Shown here: one piece after another, positions 1 to 6,075 of the stretch
Layout: every line of letters starts with the position of its first letter
How positions within the stretch are numbered: position 1 is the first letter of the stretch
Assembly: GCA_003520455.1 (NCBI GenBank)
Contig: DOUV01000792.1
Span: forward strand, 1-6,075
DNA length: 6,075 nt
Direction of reading: 5' to 3'
From: Chloroflexota bacterium
GTDB taxonomy: Bacteria > Chloroflexota > Anaerolineae > Ardenticatenales > Ardenticatenaceae
Made by a program: the position numbers and the translations under genes
Notes under the pieces: model-generated
The model's input: only the letters and a program-made list of their open reading frames with translations
The model's database searches: none
Told to the model about the DNA's origin: nothing

Positions 1-1985
1 GTCCCGGCGGTCTCGGCGAGCGCGCCATCCGCGAGGGGCGGCGCGTGCTCTCCTACGAGGAGACCGACCTGCAGATCGACCCGGCCAAAGCCGCGGACGG
101 GACGGCTGCCGTCGTGGCCTACCCGCTCATCGTCGCCGATCAGCCCCTGGGCGTCCTCTACGTGATGCTACGCGACGAGCGCCGCTTCAGCCGGCAGGAG
201 TTGCTGCTCCTCGACAACTTTGTGAACCAGGCTGGGCTGGCACTCTACCACAGCCGCGAGTTGGCCGCCGCCAACCGGACCCTGGCCCGCAAGGTCCACG
301 AGCTCGAGCAACTGCGCCGTGCCGACGCCTTGCTGAGCAGCCGTCCCCGGCTGGACGAAGCGCTGGACGAGATTCTACGCATCGCGCTGGAGATGACCGG
401 TGCCCCGCACGGCTCCTTCCGTCTGCTCGACCGCCGTAGCGGCGGCCTGCGGCTGGCCGCTCTGAGCGCGGCGCCGTTCGTCGCCGTTGTCGACACGTTG
501 CCACTGGATGAAAGTAGCGTCGTGGGCACGGCGGCCCTCACCCACCGGCCAATCCGCATCGACGACCTTCGAGCAGCGGAATGGGCCCGCATCTACAAGC
601 CCCTGCTCGCCTCAACTGAGATGCGCAGCGAACTGGCCGTGCCGTTGATCGGCGCCGGCGGGGCCCTCCACGGCGTGCTCAACGTCGAGAGTCCTCTCCC
701 GGCCGCCTTCAGCGAGGAGGACGAACGGCTCCTCAGCGCGCTGGCGACTCAGGCGGTCATCGCGATCCAGGAGATCAAACTGCTCGAGACAATGCAGGAG
801 CTGACTGAGGCCACCCTCACGCACAGCACTGCGGAGCTGTTTGAGTTGGCCATCGCCCGCGCCGGCGAGCTGATTGATGCTCCGCTCGGCGCGATCTGGC
901 ATCTGGCCCAGGTCGAGGGGGCGGTCGAACCGGTTCTCGTACTCCAGGCCGCGAGCGGCGGTCACGAGCGCGGCGATCAGCTCTCCCTCCACACGAGCCT
1001 GACCGGCCAGGCCGTTCTGGATCGTCGCCCGGTCACCTGCCCCGATGTCCAGGTCGATGAGAGTTTCTACTACGTCCAATTGGCGCGCGAGCAGGGCTGG
1101 CGCTCGGCCCTGATTGTGCCGCTGATCGCCCGCAACGGTGAGCCGATCGGCGCCTTCAGCCTCTACACGACCACCATCCGCACCTTTAGCGATTGGGACA
1201 AGCGTCTGCTCAGCGTCCTGGCCAACCATGCCGCTATTGCCATCCGCGACGCCGAGCAGTTGGCGAATCTGCGGGCCGCCCAGGAGCGCCAGGCCGTCGC
1301 CGAGACCTTCGCCGCGGTCGGCGATGTGGCGGCCAACTTGCTCCACCGGCTCAACAACCAGATCGGCACGATCCCGGTTCGAGTGCAGGGAATCGAAGCC
1401 AAGAGCGCGCCCGCGCTGAAAGATGAGTACCTGGCCAAGAACTTGCACGCTATCGAGACCAGTGCCCGCAACGCGATGACGATTGTCCGCGACGCCATGC
1501 GCCACCTGCGACCGATCGAGTTGGCGCCTGTGAGTGTGGCGAACGCGGTTCGGCAAGCCATCGCTGAGGCCCACACCGCTCCGGGAATCGAGATCGAGGC
1601 CCTGGGATTGGAACCGCTCCCTCCCGTCCGTGCGGGCGTGGCCCAACTGACGCTGGTCTTCCTCAATCTGATCGAGAACGCCACCGAGGCCCTCATGTGC
1701 CGGCCAGAAGCCGGCGGCCGCATCACGATCCGTGGCCAGGCCCGCCCCGAGGCTGTCATCATTACAGTAAGTGACAACGGGCCGGGCATCCCGCCCAACT
1801 TGCTGCCCCACATCTTCGAGCTCTCCGTCTCGTCGGGGGCGGCTGACCGCAAGCTCGGGTTCGGCCTCTGGTGGGTCCGCACCCTGCTCCACCGGAGCGG
1901 CGGGGAGATTTGCGTGGACAGCCCCCCCGGTGTTGGAACGAGCTTCACCCTACGGCTGCCCCGATGGACGACGACTGCAGAGTAG
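1..1985 (+). CDS. Soluble multi-GAF sensor histidine kinase (5' end outside window)
   Basis: Cytoplasmic two-component sensor kinase. The frame is open from the first complete codon at 3 (660 codons to the TAG at 1983-1985), and the GTG at 45 lies inside a GAF domain, so the true start is upstream. Numbering from the codon at 3: residues 1-84 are the end of a GAF domain (GLGERAIREGR, then VAYPLIVADQPLGVLYV). A short helical linker follows, then GAF 2 at about 110-260 (ELAVPLIGAGGALHGVLNVE) and GAF 3 at about 266-424 (ALIVPLIARNGEPIGAFSLY). The dimerisation helix has AAVGDVAANLLHRLNNQIG with the likely phosphoacceptor His448. The HATPase domain shows the N box (NLIENATEAL, Asn559), G1 box (DNGPGIP, Asp591), F box (HIFELS) and G2 box (GFGLWWV, from Gly619). 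I see no membrane segment. The residue after the His is Arg, where Glu or Asp is usual. The GAF ligands cannot be predicted. The regulator gene follows 21 bases later and is the likely partner. Confidence 0.93.
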   Translation, partial: PGGLGERAIREGRRVLSYEETDLQIDPAKAADGTAAVVAYPLIVADQPLGVLYVMLRDERRFSRQELLLLDNFVNQAGLALYHSRELAAANRTLARKVHELEQLRRADALLSSRPRLDEALDEILRIALEMTGAPHGSFRLLDRRSGGLRLAALSAAPFVAVVDTLPLDESSVVGTAALTHRPIRIDDLRAAEWARIYKPLLASTEMRSELAVPLIGAGGALHGVLNVESPLPAAFSEEDERLLSALATQAVIAIQEIKLLETMQELTEATLTHSTAELFELAIARAGELIDAPLGAIWHLAQVEGAVEPVLVLQAASGGHERGDQLSLHTSLTGQAVLDRRPVTCPDVQVDESFYYVQLAREQGWRSALIVPLIARNGEPIGAFSLYTTTIRTFSDWDKRLLSVLANHAAIAIRDAEQLANLRAAQERQAVAETFAAVGDVAANLLHRLNNQIGTIPVRVQGIEAKSAPALKDEYLAKNLHAIETSARNAMTIVRDAMRHLRPIELAPVSVANAVRQAIAEAHTAPGIEIEALGLEPLPPVRAGVAQLTLVFLNLIENATEALMCRPEAGGRITIRGQARPEAVIITVSDNGPGIPPNLLPHIFELSVSSGAADRKLGFGLWWVRTLLHRSGGEICVDSPPGVGTSFTLRLPRWTTTAE

Positions 1986-1998
1986 AGATTGGAGATTG
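1985..1998 (+). repeat. Perfect tandem heptamer GAGATTG x2 at the kinase/regulator junction
   Basis: Two adjacent perfect copies of GAGATTG begin at the last base of the kinase stop codon and fill most of the 21-base gap before the regulator ATG. The repeat supplies the only GGAG (1991-1994) in the gap, 12 bases from the ATG, so it may double as a loosely spaced ribosome binding site. Short heptamer tandem repeats are familiar in intergenic DNA of cyanobacteria and some Chloroflexota. Two copies could also be chance. Confidence 0.5.
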
Positions 1999-2006
1999 GT
2001 AAGGCG

Positions 2007-3110
2007 ATGCCTACTGTGCTTGTTGTGGAAGATCAACCCGCCTGGCGCGAATTGCTGGGGGAACTGCTCAGCGATATCGGCTTCCAGATGCGCGCGGCCG
2101 GGAGCTACGACGCCGCGCTGGCGGCCCTCACCGAGGGGCCCTACGACCTGGCACTGATTGACGTCGGCCTGGCGGGTGATGACCACGAGAACCGAGATGG
2201 GCTGCGCATCCTGGAGCAGTTCCGGGCCCGATTTCCGCGCGGCCACGCGGTCCTCCTCACGGGCTATGGGACGGTCGAACTGGCCGTGCAGGCCCTCACC
2301 GTCCTCGGAGCCGACGACTTCATCCGCAAAGAACACTTCGACCGCCGTCGCTTCATCGAGACGGTGACCCGCACGATTGGCCGAAGCGAGGCCATTCGGG
2401 CGGCCCTCCCGGCTCGCGAGAGCGATCCGGCAGCGACGACCTCTGGCCGCTCGACGCCCGAGGTCAGCGGTCGCATCCTGGTGGTCGAGGACAACGCCTC
2501 GTGGCGTGCAATCTACGAGGAGTTGGCCGAGGAGCTGGGTGTGGAGTTGCAGACGGCGGTCAGCTATGGGGAGGCCCGTGGCTGGCTGCAGCGCGAATCG
2601 TATGACCTCGCGGTGGTTGACCTCAAGCTCATCAGCAGCACGCGACCCTGGGAGAACCGCGACGGGTTCTACTTGCTGCGCCTGACCCAAGAGCACGGGG
2701 TCCCGACCATCGTTGTCAGTGCCCTGGCGACTCCCGACGAGATCGATCGTGGCTACGAGGAGTTCGGCATCTTCGCCTTTTTCGACAAGGAGGGCTTCCA
2801 GCGCAACGCCTTCCTGAAGACCGTTCGTGACGCCCTGACCCAGGCCGGCCAGCCGCCCCCGGCGATCCTCCCTGTGCCCCAGCGCGCCAGTCCACCCCCC
2901 GATTCACCCTTGACGGAGCTGACCGAGCGCCAGGTCGAGGTGTTGGCGCTGATCGCGCGCGGCAAGACCAATAAGGAGATTGCCGATGAGTTGGTCATTA
3001 CCACCAACACCGTCAAGAAGCACATCCTGGCCATCTTTGGCAAGCTCAACGTCAACTCCCGCGCGGCCGCCGCGGCTGAAGCCGCCAAGTGGGGCATCGG
3101 CAGCAGGTAG
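2007..3110 (+). CDS. Double-receiver response regulator with LuxR-type DNA-binding domain
   Basis: Transcriptional response regulator, 367 residues from the ATG at 2007. I prefer this start because beta strand 1 (PTVLVVED) follows at once. A TTG at 1989 would add six residues lying in the heptamer repeat. Receiver 1 (about 1-120) has the acidic pair E8/D9, phosphoacceptor D52 (LALIDVGL), T85 and K108. Receiver 2 (about 155-280) has E161/D162, phosphoacceptor D205 (LAVVDLKL), S238 and K261, so both look phosphorylatable. The receivers share LVVED..(A/S)WR, SY..A, YDLA, ENRDG and F..KE.F.R..F..TV, which points to internal duplication. A Pro-rich linker (about 281-301) leads to a GerE/LuxR helix-turn-helix (302-363: LTERQVEVLALIARGKTNKE, then TTNTVKKHI as recognition helix). 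AAWR-type start, gap and order fit an operon with the upstream kinase. Its targets are unknown. Residues 122-155 form a flexible interdomain linker. Confidence 0.94.
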   Translation: MPTVLVVEDQPAWRELLGELLSDIGFQMRAAGSYDAALAALTEGPYDLALIDVGLAGDDHENRDGLRILEQFRARFPRGHAVLLTGYGTVELAVQALTVLGADDFIRKEHFDRRRFIETVTRTIGRSEAIRAALPARESDPAATTSGRSTPEVSGRILVVEDNASWRAIYEELAEELGVELQTAVSYGEARGWLQRESYDLAVVDLKLISSTRPWENRDGFYLLRLTQEHGVPTIVVSALATPDEIDRGYEEFGIFAFFDKEGFQRNAFLKTVRDALTQAGQPPPAILPVPQRASPPPDSPLTELTERQVEVLALIARGKTNKEIADELVITTNTVKKHILAIFGKLNVNSRAAAAAEAAKWGIGSR

Positions 3111-3128
3111 GCAGGCGTAACACACTCG

Positions 3129-3158
3129 TTGACGTCGCCTGGGCCGGTTCAGTGTAAC
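3129..3158 (+). promoter_or_regulatory. Possible sigma-70-type promoter downstream of the regulator gene
   Basis: TTGACG at 3129-3134 (five of six consensus bases), an 18-base spacer, then TGTAAC at 3153-3158 (four of six). Transcription would begin near 3165 and run across the gene-poor region toward the terminator at 3593-3630, giving either a long gltB leader or a non-coding transcript of about 460 bases. The call rests on motif match alone. Such matches arise by chance, although less often in DNA this GC-rich. Confidence 0.3.
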
Positions 3159-3529
3159 CGCCGAGTGGCTTGCGATGCCCGCAACGCAGTGAGCGTCCCG
3201 GTGGGCACTCTTCACCCAGCCCGTTTCACGCCTTGCACCTCGCGCCATTGTCACCCATTTGGGCACCCCACCTGCCCGCCCGACCGCCAGGTGCTCGACG
3301 GATCCTCACCCTGGTCGGCTCGCGCCGGTCGCGGCCGCACCCCATCGGGCACTTTGCCCACCGCCACGGCCAATGCATCAACGCTACTTCCGCCCCGCCT
3401 CGAACGATCCCCCCGATTATTCGATCTACAACAACATTTTTGTCGGCAATCACTCCCCCGCACCAGATGGGCCATTGGCACCTTCCACAAAACTACCCAC
3501 CTGTCGACCGCGGACGGACCACCTGAGTG

Positions 3530-3559
3530 CTGACGCTCCGCCCAACTCTCGAGTAGACT
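3530..3559 (+). promoter_or_regulatory. Possible gltB-proximal promoter
   Basis: CTGACG at 3530-3535, an 18-base spacer, then TAGACT at 3554-3559; each box matches the sigma-70 consensus at four of six bases. An 8-bp palindrome GACTAGTC (3556-3563) overlaps the -10 box and could be an operator half or chance. Transcription from about 3566 would give a leader of about 95 bases that carries the terminator hairpin before the gltB start. Confidence 0.3.
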
Positions 3560-3583
3560 AGTCCGAACGCCTGTCAAGAGAGT

Positions 3584-3647
3584 GGCACCGTTGCCGCCGC
3601 AAGTCGTTCCGACTTCGCGGCGGCCTTTTGTACCTTCCTGCGGTGCC
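3584..3647 (+). promoter_or_regulatory. Structured gltB leader: outer 7-bp stem enclosing the terminator hairpin
   Basis: GGCACCG at 3584-3590 is the exact reverse complement of CGGTGCC at 3641-3647. The pair encloses the terminator hairpin and its T run, and its right arm ends directly beside the GGGGAG ribosome binding site. The RNA could thus form a nested structure joining transcription termination and ribosome access. The complementarity is seen directly; a regulatory role is inference. I recognise no known riboswitch or T-box sequence here. Confidence 0.4.
3593..3630 (+). terminator. Rho-independent terminator hairpin upstream of gltB
   Basis: The left arm GCCGCCGCAAGTCG (3593-3606) pairs with CGACTTCGCGGCGGC (3610-3624) as 8 plus 6 base pairs with one bulged C (3616) and a three-base TTC loop, followed by CTTTTG (3625-3630). 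The stem is long and very GC-rich. The T run is short, with four T. The hairpin ends 31 bases before the gltB ATG and lies downstream of both candidate promoters. It therefore either ends transcription from the left, isolating gltB, or acts as an attenuator inside the gltB leader. Confidence 0.72.
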
Positions 3648-3653
3648 GGGGAG
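3648..3653 (+). promoter_or_regulatory. Ribosome binding site of gltB
   Basis: GGGGAG ends eight bases before the ATG at 3662, a good Shine-Dalgarno match and spacing. It supports this start, which also gives a propeptide of normal length before the catalytic Cys. The right arm of the outer leader stem abuts it. Confidence 0.65.
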
Positions 3654-3661
3654 AAGAGCCG

Positions 3662-4918
3662 ATGCGAGATTTCATTGAGGCCGGCAATATTCTGCGAACC
3701 ACTCTGTACGACCCACGCTTCGAGCACGATGCATGTGGTGTCGGCGCGGTCGCGACGCTGCGCGGCGGCCCAAGCCATGCGGTGGTGACGCGGGCGCTCA
3801 CGGTGCTGGAGAACCTTCATCACCGGGGCGCGACCCTCGGCGACGACGCGACCGGCGACGGCGCCGGCATCCTCCTGCAGATCCCACACGCCATCTTCGC
3901 CGATTGGCTTCGGCGCCGCCGGGCCAACCGATACGCCCACCCTGGAGACTACGCCGTGGCGGTCTGTTACCTGCCGTACACAGCGGCCGCCGAGAGTGGC
4001 AGCGTGATCGAACAGGCCGTACGTGCCGAGGGCCTGCCGGTGATCGGGTGGCGCGAGATCCCAACCGATCAATCCATCCTGGGCTACGAGGCCCGCGCCA
4101 GCATGCCGGCGCTGGCCCAACTCATCGTCGGCCGCCCGACCACCCGGGATGCCGACGACTTCGAGCGCGCCTGCTACCGGGCCCGGAAGGCCGCCGAGCG
4201 CGCCCTGGTCGAGGCCGAGCTTCGCGGTTACCTGGCCTCCTTCTCCGGTCGAACGATCGTTTACAAGGGGATGCTGACCGGCCACCAACTCGGCCGGTTC
4301 TTCCTCGACTTGCACGACCAGCGCTGCGCGAGCCAGGTGGCCGTCACCCACACGCGCTTCAGCACCAACACCTTCCCCTCCTGGGAGCGCGCCCAGCCCT
4401 TCCGCCTGCTCTGCCACAACGGCGAGATCAATACGCTTCAGCGGCAACGTCAACTGGGTCAAAGCCCGCGAGGCCGATCTGCCGGCAACCCTCCGGCCGG
4501 TCATCGACGAGCAGGGCAGCGATTCCGCGATGCTCGACAACATGCTGGACCTCCTGGTCCACGGCGGGCGCGACCTGCCCCACGCCATCGCCATGCTCGT
4601 GCCCGAGGCCTGGGAGGGCAACACCGCCCTGCCGCCGGCTCTGCGCGCCTTTTACGAGTACCACGCGACCCTGATCGAGCCCTGGGATGGCCCGGCGGCG
4701 CTCTGCTTCACCGACGGCCGCATCCTCGGCGCGGCCCTCGACCGCAACGGCCTGCGCCCGCTGCGTTACAACGTGAGCGCCGACGGCCTGCTGGTGATCG
4801 CGAGCGAGGTCGGGGCCGATGGTCTCGAACCCAACGAGATCGTCGAGCATGGCCGGCTCGGCCCCGGCGAGATGCTGGCCACCGATATCCGCGACGGAAC
4901 CCTCTGGCACAACCGTGA
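3662..4918 (+). CDS. gltB: Glutamate synthase large subunit, N-terminal part; frameshifted after residue 260
   Basis: Glutamate synthase makes two glutamates from glutamine and 2-oxoglutarate, the GOGAT step of ammonium assimilation. This part holds the class II (Ntn-type) glutamine amidotransferase domain, which releases ammonia from glutamine. Residues 1-24 look like a propeptide. Cys25 in FEHDACGVGAVA would become the N-terminal nucleophile after cleavage. Other family signatures are HRGATLGDDATGDGAGIL, Arg232 in THTRFSTNTFPSWERAQPF, and HNGEINTL at 252-259, whose Asn253/Gly254 correspond to the oxyanion-hole residues. After Gln260 the frame reads QRQLGQSPRG and loses all similarity. Residues 261-418, to the TGA at 4916-4918, are therefore an out-of-frame tail and not real GltB. 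The true sequence resumes at 4443 in another frame. A leader with a terminator precedes the gene. As written, the product would be a truncated and probably non-functional amidotransferase domain. Confidence 0.92.
   Translation: MRDFIEAGNILRTTLYDPRFEHDACGVGAVATLRGGPSHAVVTRALTVLENLHHRGATLGDDATGDGAGILLQIPHAIFADWLRRRRANRYAHPGDYAVAVCYLPYTAAAESGSVIEQAVRAEGLPVIGWREIPTDQSILGYEARASMPALAQLIVGRPTTRDADDFERACYRARKAAERALVEAELRGYLASFSGRTIVYKGMLTGHQLGRFFLDLHDQRCASQVAVTHTRFSTNTFPSWERAQPFRLLCHNGEINTLQRQRQLGQSPRGRSAGNPPAGHRRAGQRFRDARQHAGPPGPRRARPAPRHRHARARGLGGQHRPAAGSARLLRVPRDPDRALGWPGGALLHRRPHPRRGPRPQRPAPAALQRERRRPAGDRERGRGRWSRTQRDRRAWPARPRRDAGHRYPRRNPLAQP
4439..4445 (+). other. gltB: +1 frameshift in gltB (one extra C at 4442)
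   Basis: Reading ACG CTT CAG and then skipping C4442 gives GGC AAC GTC AAC TGG, restoring the family sequence INTL-x-GNVNW with no residue lost or gained. One surplus base thus explains the break exactly. There is no long homopolymer at the site, no stop codon at the slip point and no obvious slippery sequence of the prfB type. A sequencing or assembly error, or a true inactivating mutation, is more likely than programmed recoding. An alternative is a CTT-to-TTC slip one codon earlier, which would give Ser in place of Gln. Confidence 0.9.
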
Positions 4919-6075
4919 AGTCAAGCGCCAGCTGGCCGAGCGCAAGCCCTATTCAGTCCTGAATGCTGAGTGCCCGCTCCCGAGCGAATCGACTCAGGCG
5001 CAGCCCTCAGTACTCAGCACCCAAGAGGCCGCACTTTCCCGTCTGCAGCGCGCCTTTGGCTACACCTCCGAAGAGTTGCAGGTCGTCCTGAAACCGATGG
5101 TCTGGGAGGGCCACGAGCCGATCGGCTCGATGGGCGACGACACTCCCCAGGCCGTGCTGAGCGAGCAGTCCCGCCCCCTCGCCCACTACTTCAAGCAACG
5201 CTTCGCCGAAGTCACGAACCCGCCGATCGACCCGCTGCGCGAGGCCAGTTTCATGTCCCTGCGGATCCACCTCGGCCGCTGGCCGGCTCTGTTGGAGAGC
5301 GAGCCGCGGGTCGAGCGCCTGGTGCTGGAGAGTCCTATCATCACCCCGGCCCTGTTGGGGACTATCGAGCGTGCCCGGCCGAGTTTCCACCTCGACGCCA
5401 CCTTCCCTGTCGATGACGAGAACGGCGATTCGCTCACGCTCACCCGGGCGTTGGCGCGCCTGCATAACGAGGCCGAAGCGGCCATCCACCGCGGCGTCGA
5501 GCTGTTGGTACTCGACGACAGTGCTACCGGGCCGGATCGGCTTCCGATTCCCAGCGTGCTCGCGGTCGCCTCGCTTCACCACCACCTGATTCGCAAGGGT
5601 CTCCGGACGCGCTGCAGCCTGATCGCCTTCAGCGGCGCGGCCCGCGATACCCACAGCCTGGCCGTACTGATCGGCTACGGGGCCAACGCTGTCTGCCCCT
5701 GGCTGGCCCTGGCCACCGCGGAGGCGATCGGGGCTGAGGGCTACCGCGGCGAGCGCCTCGCTGCGACCGAGACCACTGCGAATTTCCTGCACGCCTCCGC
5801 GGCGGGCCTCCTCAAGATTATGTCAAAGATGGGGATCGCCACCGTCGAGAGCTATTGCGGCGCCCAAATCTTCGAGGCGATCGGTCTGAGTCAGGCCCTG
5901 GTCGAGCGGCACTTCGCCGGCACGCCCAGCCGGGTGGGCGGCATCGGCCTCAATGAGATCGAGGCCGAGGTCCGCCGTTGGCACGCTGCGGCCTTCGCTG
6001 GCGAGGGGTTGACGGTGGCCCACGAGCACGCGATTGCCGGTCTCGCGCCGCAGCCTGGCAGCCGCCGGGAACAGC
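4443..6075 (+). CDS. gltB: Glutamate synthase large subunit, continuation in shifted frame (3' end outside window)
   Basis: Open without a stop for 544 codons to the window end. With one base removed at 4442 it continues the preceding gene as residues 261-804 of one GltB; full proteins have about 1,500 residues. The rest of the amidotransferase domain comes first: GNVNWVKAREADLP, SDSAMLDNMLDLLVHGG, and the DRNGLRPLRY signature ending near EVKRQLAERKPY. After a variable linker (about 435-458) the central domain begins at LSRLQRAFGYTSEEL, with GSMGDDTP (about 489-496), TNPPIDPLRE (from 518) and an alpha/beta part ending near RDTHSLAVLIGYGANA. Then come LLKIMSKMGI (from about 716), SYCGAQIFEAIGL (from 730) and GTPSRVGGIGLNEIEAE (from 753), which lead into the FMN-binding synthase domain. 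The flavin site, the iron-sulfur cysteines and the C-terminal beta-helix lie beyond the window, as would any gltD. An internal ATG at 4530 could be miscalled as a start, but no ribosome binding site supports a separate gene. Confidence 0.92.
4954..5019 (+). repeat. Heptamer-like inverted repeat inside the gltB interdomain linker
   Basis: TGCTGAGT (4964-4971) and ACTCAGCA (5012-5019) are exact reverse complements, extendable by one G-U and one C-G pair to 10 bp, with about 38 bases between. Each arm has a seven-base period: CTCAGTA CTCAGCA on the right (6/7 match), and GAATGCT GAGTGCC on the left (5/7 match). The element lies in the non-conserved linker between the amidotransferase and central domains and keeps the frame open. 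It may be an inserted extragenic repeat fragment tolerated by the protein; that is inference. Confidence 0.45.

Larger units (their letters stand above)
3111..3661. other. Gene-poor, C-rich intergenic region before gltB
   Basis: I find no convincing protein gene, tRNA or rRNA in these 551 bases. Open frames occur on both strands, as expected at high GC, but none shows recognisable protein sequence or a good ribosome binding site. Between 3241 and 3540 the + strand has about 128 C and 66 G by hand count, a bias the flanking genes do not show. GGGCAC occurs at 3203, 3261 and 3347. Two of these copies can form small hairpins with a following TGCCC (3261-3277 and 3347-3359). No terminator with a T run follows the regulator gene. 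The right end carries a possible promoter, a strong terminator and the gltB ribosome binding site, listed separately. Confidence 0.6.

Noticed and set aside
45..47. GTG as start codon of the histidine kinase
   Set aside because: The frame is open upstream to the window edge and already encodes conserved GAF sequence (GLGERAIREGR), so this GTG is an internal Val codon.
612..1892. Long open frame on the reverse strand opposite the histidine kinase
   Set aside because: The product has no recognisable domain, and the + strand frame shows clear GAF and kinase motifs throughout. Antisense openness is expected from codon bias at this GC content.
3123..3167. CACTCG/CGAGTG inverted repeat as terminator of the kinase-regulator operon
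   Set aside because: Only 6 bp with a loop over 30 bases and no T run after it.
3190..3235. Reverse-strand stretch resembling part of RNase P RNA (GTGAAA, then GAAGAG and CCCACCGG)
   Set aside because: The universally conserved GAGGAAAGTCC region and the ACAGAA element are not found at the expected distances, so the likeness is probably chance. An Rfam covariance search would settle it.
3129..3561. Several + strand open frames in the spacer (such as 3129-3533, 3170-3526 and 3259-3561)
   Set aside because: They overlap in all frames, are rich in Pro, Arg, Thr and Ser as expected from C-rich DNA, and lack ribosome binding sites and recognisable motifs.
3550..3577. Reverse-strand promoter with perfect TTGACA (3577-3572)
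   Set aside because: The best -10 at 16 bases spacing is TACTCG, a poor match, and no leftward gene follows.
3251..4624. 457-codon open frame on the reverse strand across the intergenic region and gltB
   Set aside because: Most of it is antisense to conserved GltB motifs, and the remainder lies in the C-rich spacer. No protein family signature was seen.
4970..5416. 148-codon open frame on the + strand inside gltB
   Set aside because: It lies in a different frame from the conserved GltB central-domain sequence and encodes an Arg/Pro-rich product typical of a shadow frame.

Overview
This is a high-GC window (roughly two thirds G+C by eye) with all genes on the + strand. The multi-GAF soluble sensor kinase, the LuxR-type double-receiver regulator, the style of glutamate synthase and the scattered heptamer repeats suggest a Chloroflexota-like bacterium. 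That placement is inference from general character only, not from a marker gene.

Left part (1-3110): a two-component pair. The first gene enters the window already in frame. It encodes a soluble histidine kinase with the end of one GAF domain, two complete GAF domains and a kinase core. Its phosphoacceptor motif is unusual (HRLNN). The second gene starts 21 bases after the first one stops. It encodes a response regulator with two phosphorylatable receiver domains, apparently an internal duplication, and a C-terminal LuxR/GerE helix-turn-helix. The two are very probably co-transcribed and form one signalling pathway from a cytoplasmic signal to transcription. No ligand or target can be read from the sequence.

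Middle (3111-3661): about 550 bases without a convincing gene and with a strong C-over-G bias on the + strand. A possible promoter lies just after the regulator gene and a weaker one at about 3530-3559. A strong rho-independent terminator hairpin sits only 31 bases before the next start codon. A 7-bp pairing encloses that hairpin and ends next to the Shine-Dalgarno sequence. This looks like an attenuated or otherwise structured leader for the gene that follows.

Right part (3662-6075): gltB, the large subunit of glutamate synthase, running off the right edge. It has the N-terminal Cys amidotransferase domain with a 24-residue propeptide, the central domain and the beginning of the FMN domain. 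The gene is broken by a +1 frameshift at 4442, where one extra C interrupts the conserved HNGEINTL-GNVNW stretch. The reading frame from the start codon therefore stops at 4918, while the real GltB sequence continues in another frame from 4443 to the window end without a stop. The shift may be a sequencing error, a real inactivation or, less likely, programmed recoding. The variable linker between the amidotransferase and central domains contains heptamer-like repeats that form an inverted repeat.

No mobile element, CRISPR array, tRNA or rRNA was found. There is no strong case for a wholly new system. The best leads are the gltB leader, the frameshift and the atypical kinase/regulator pair.
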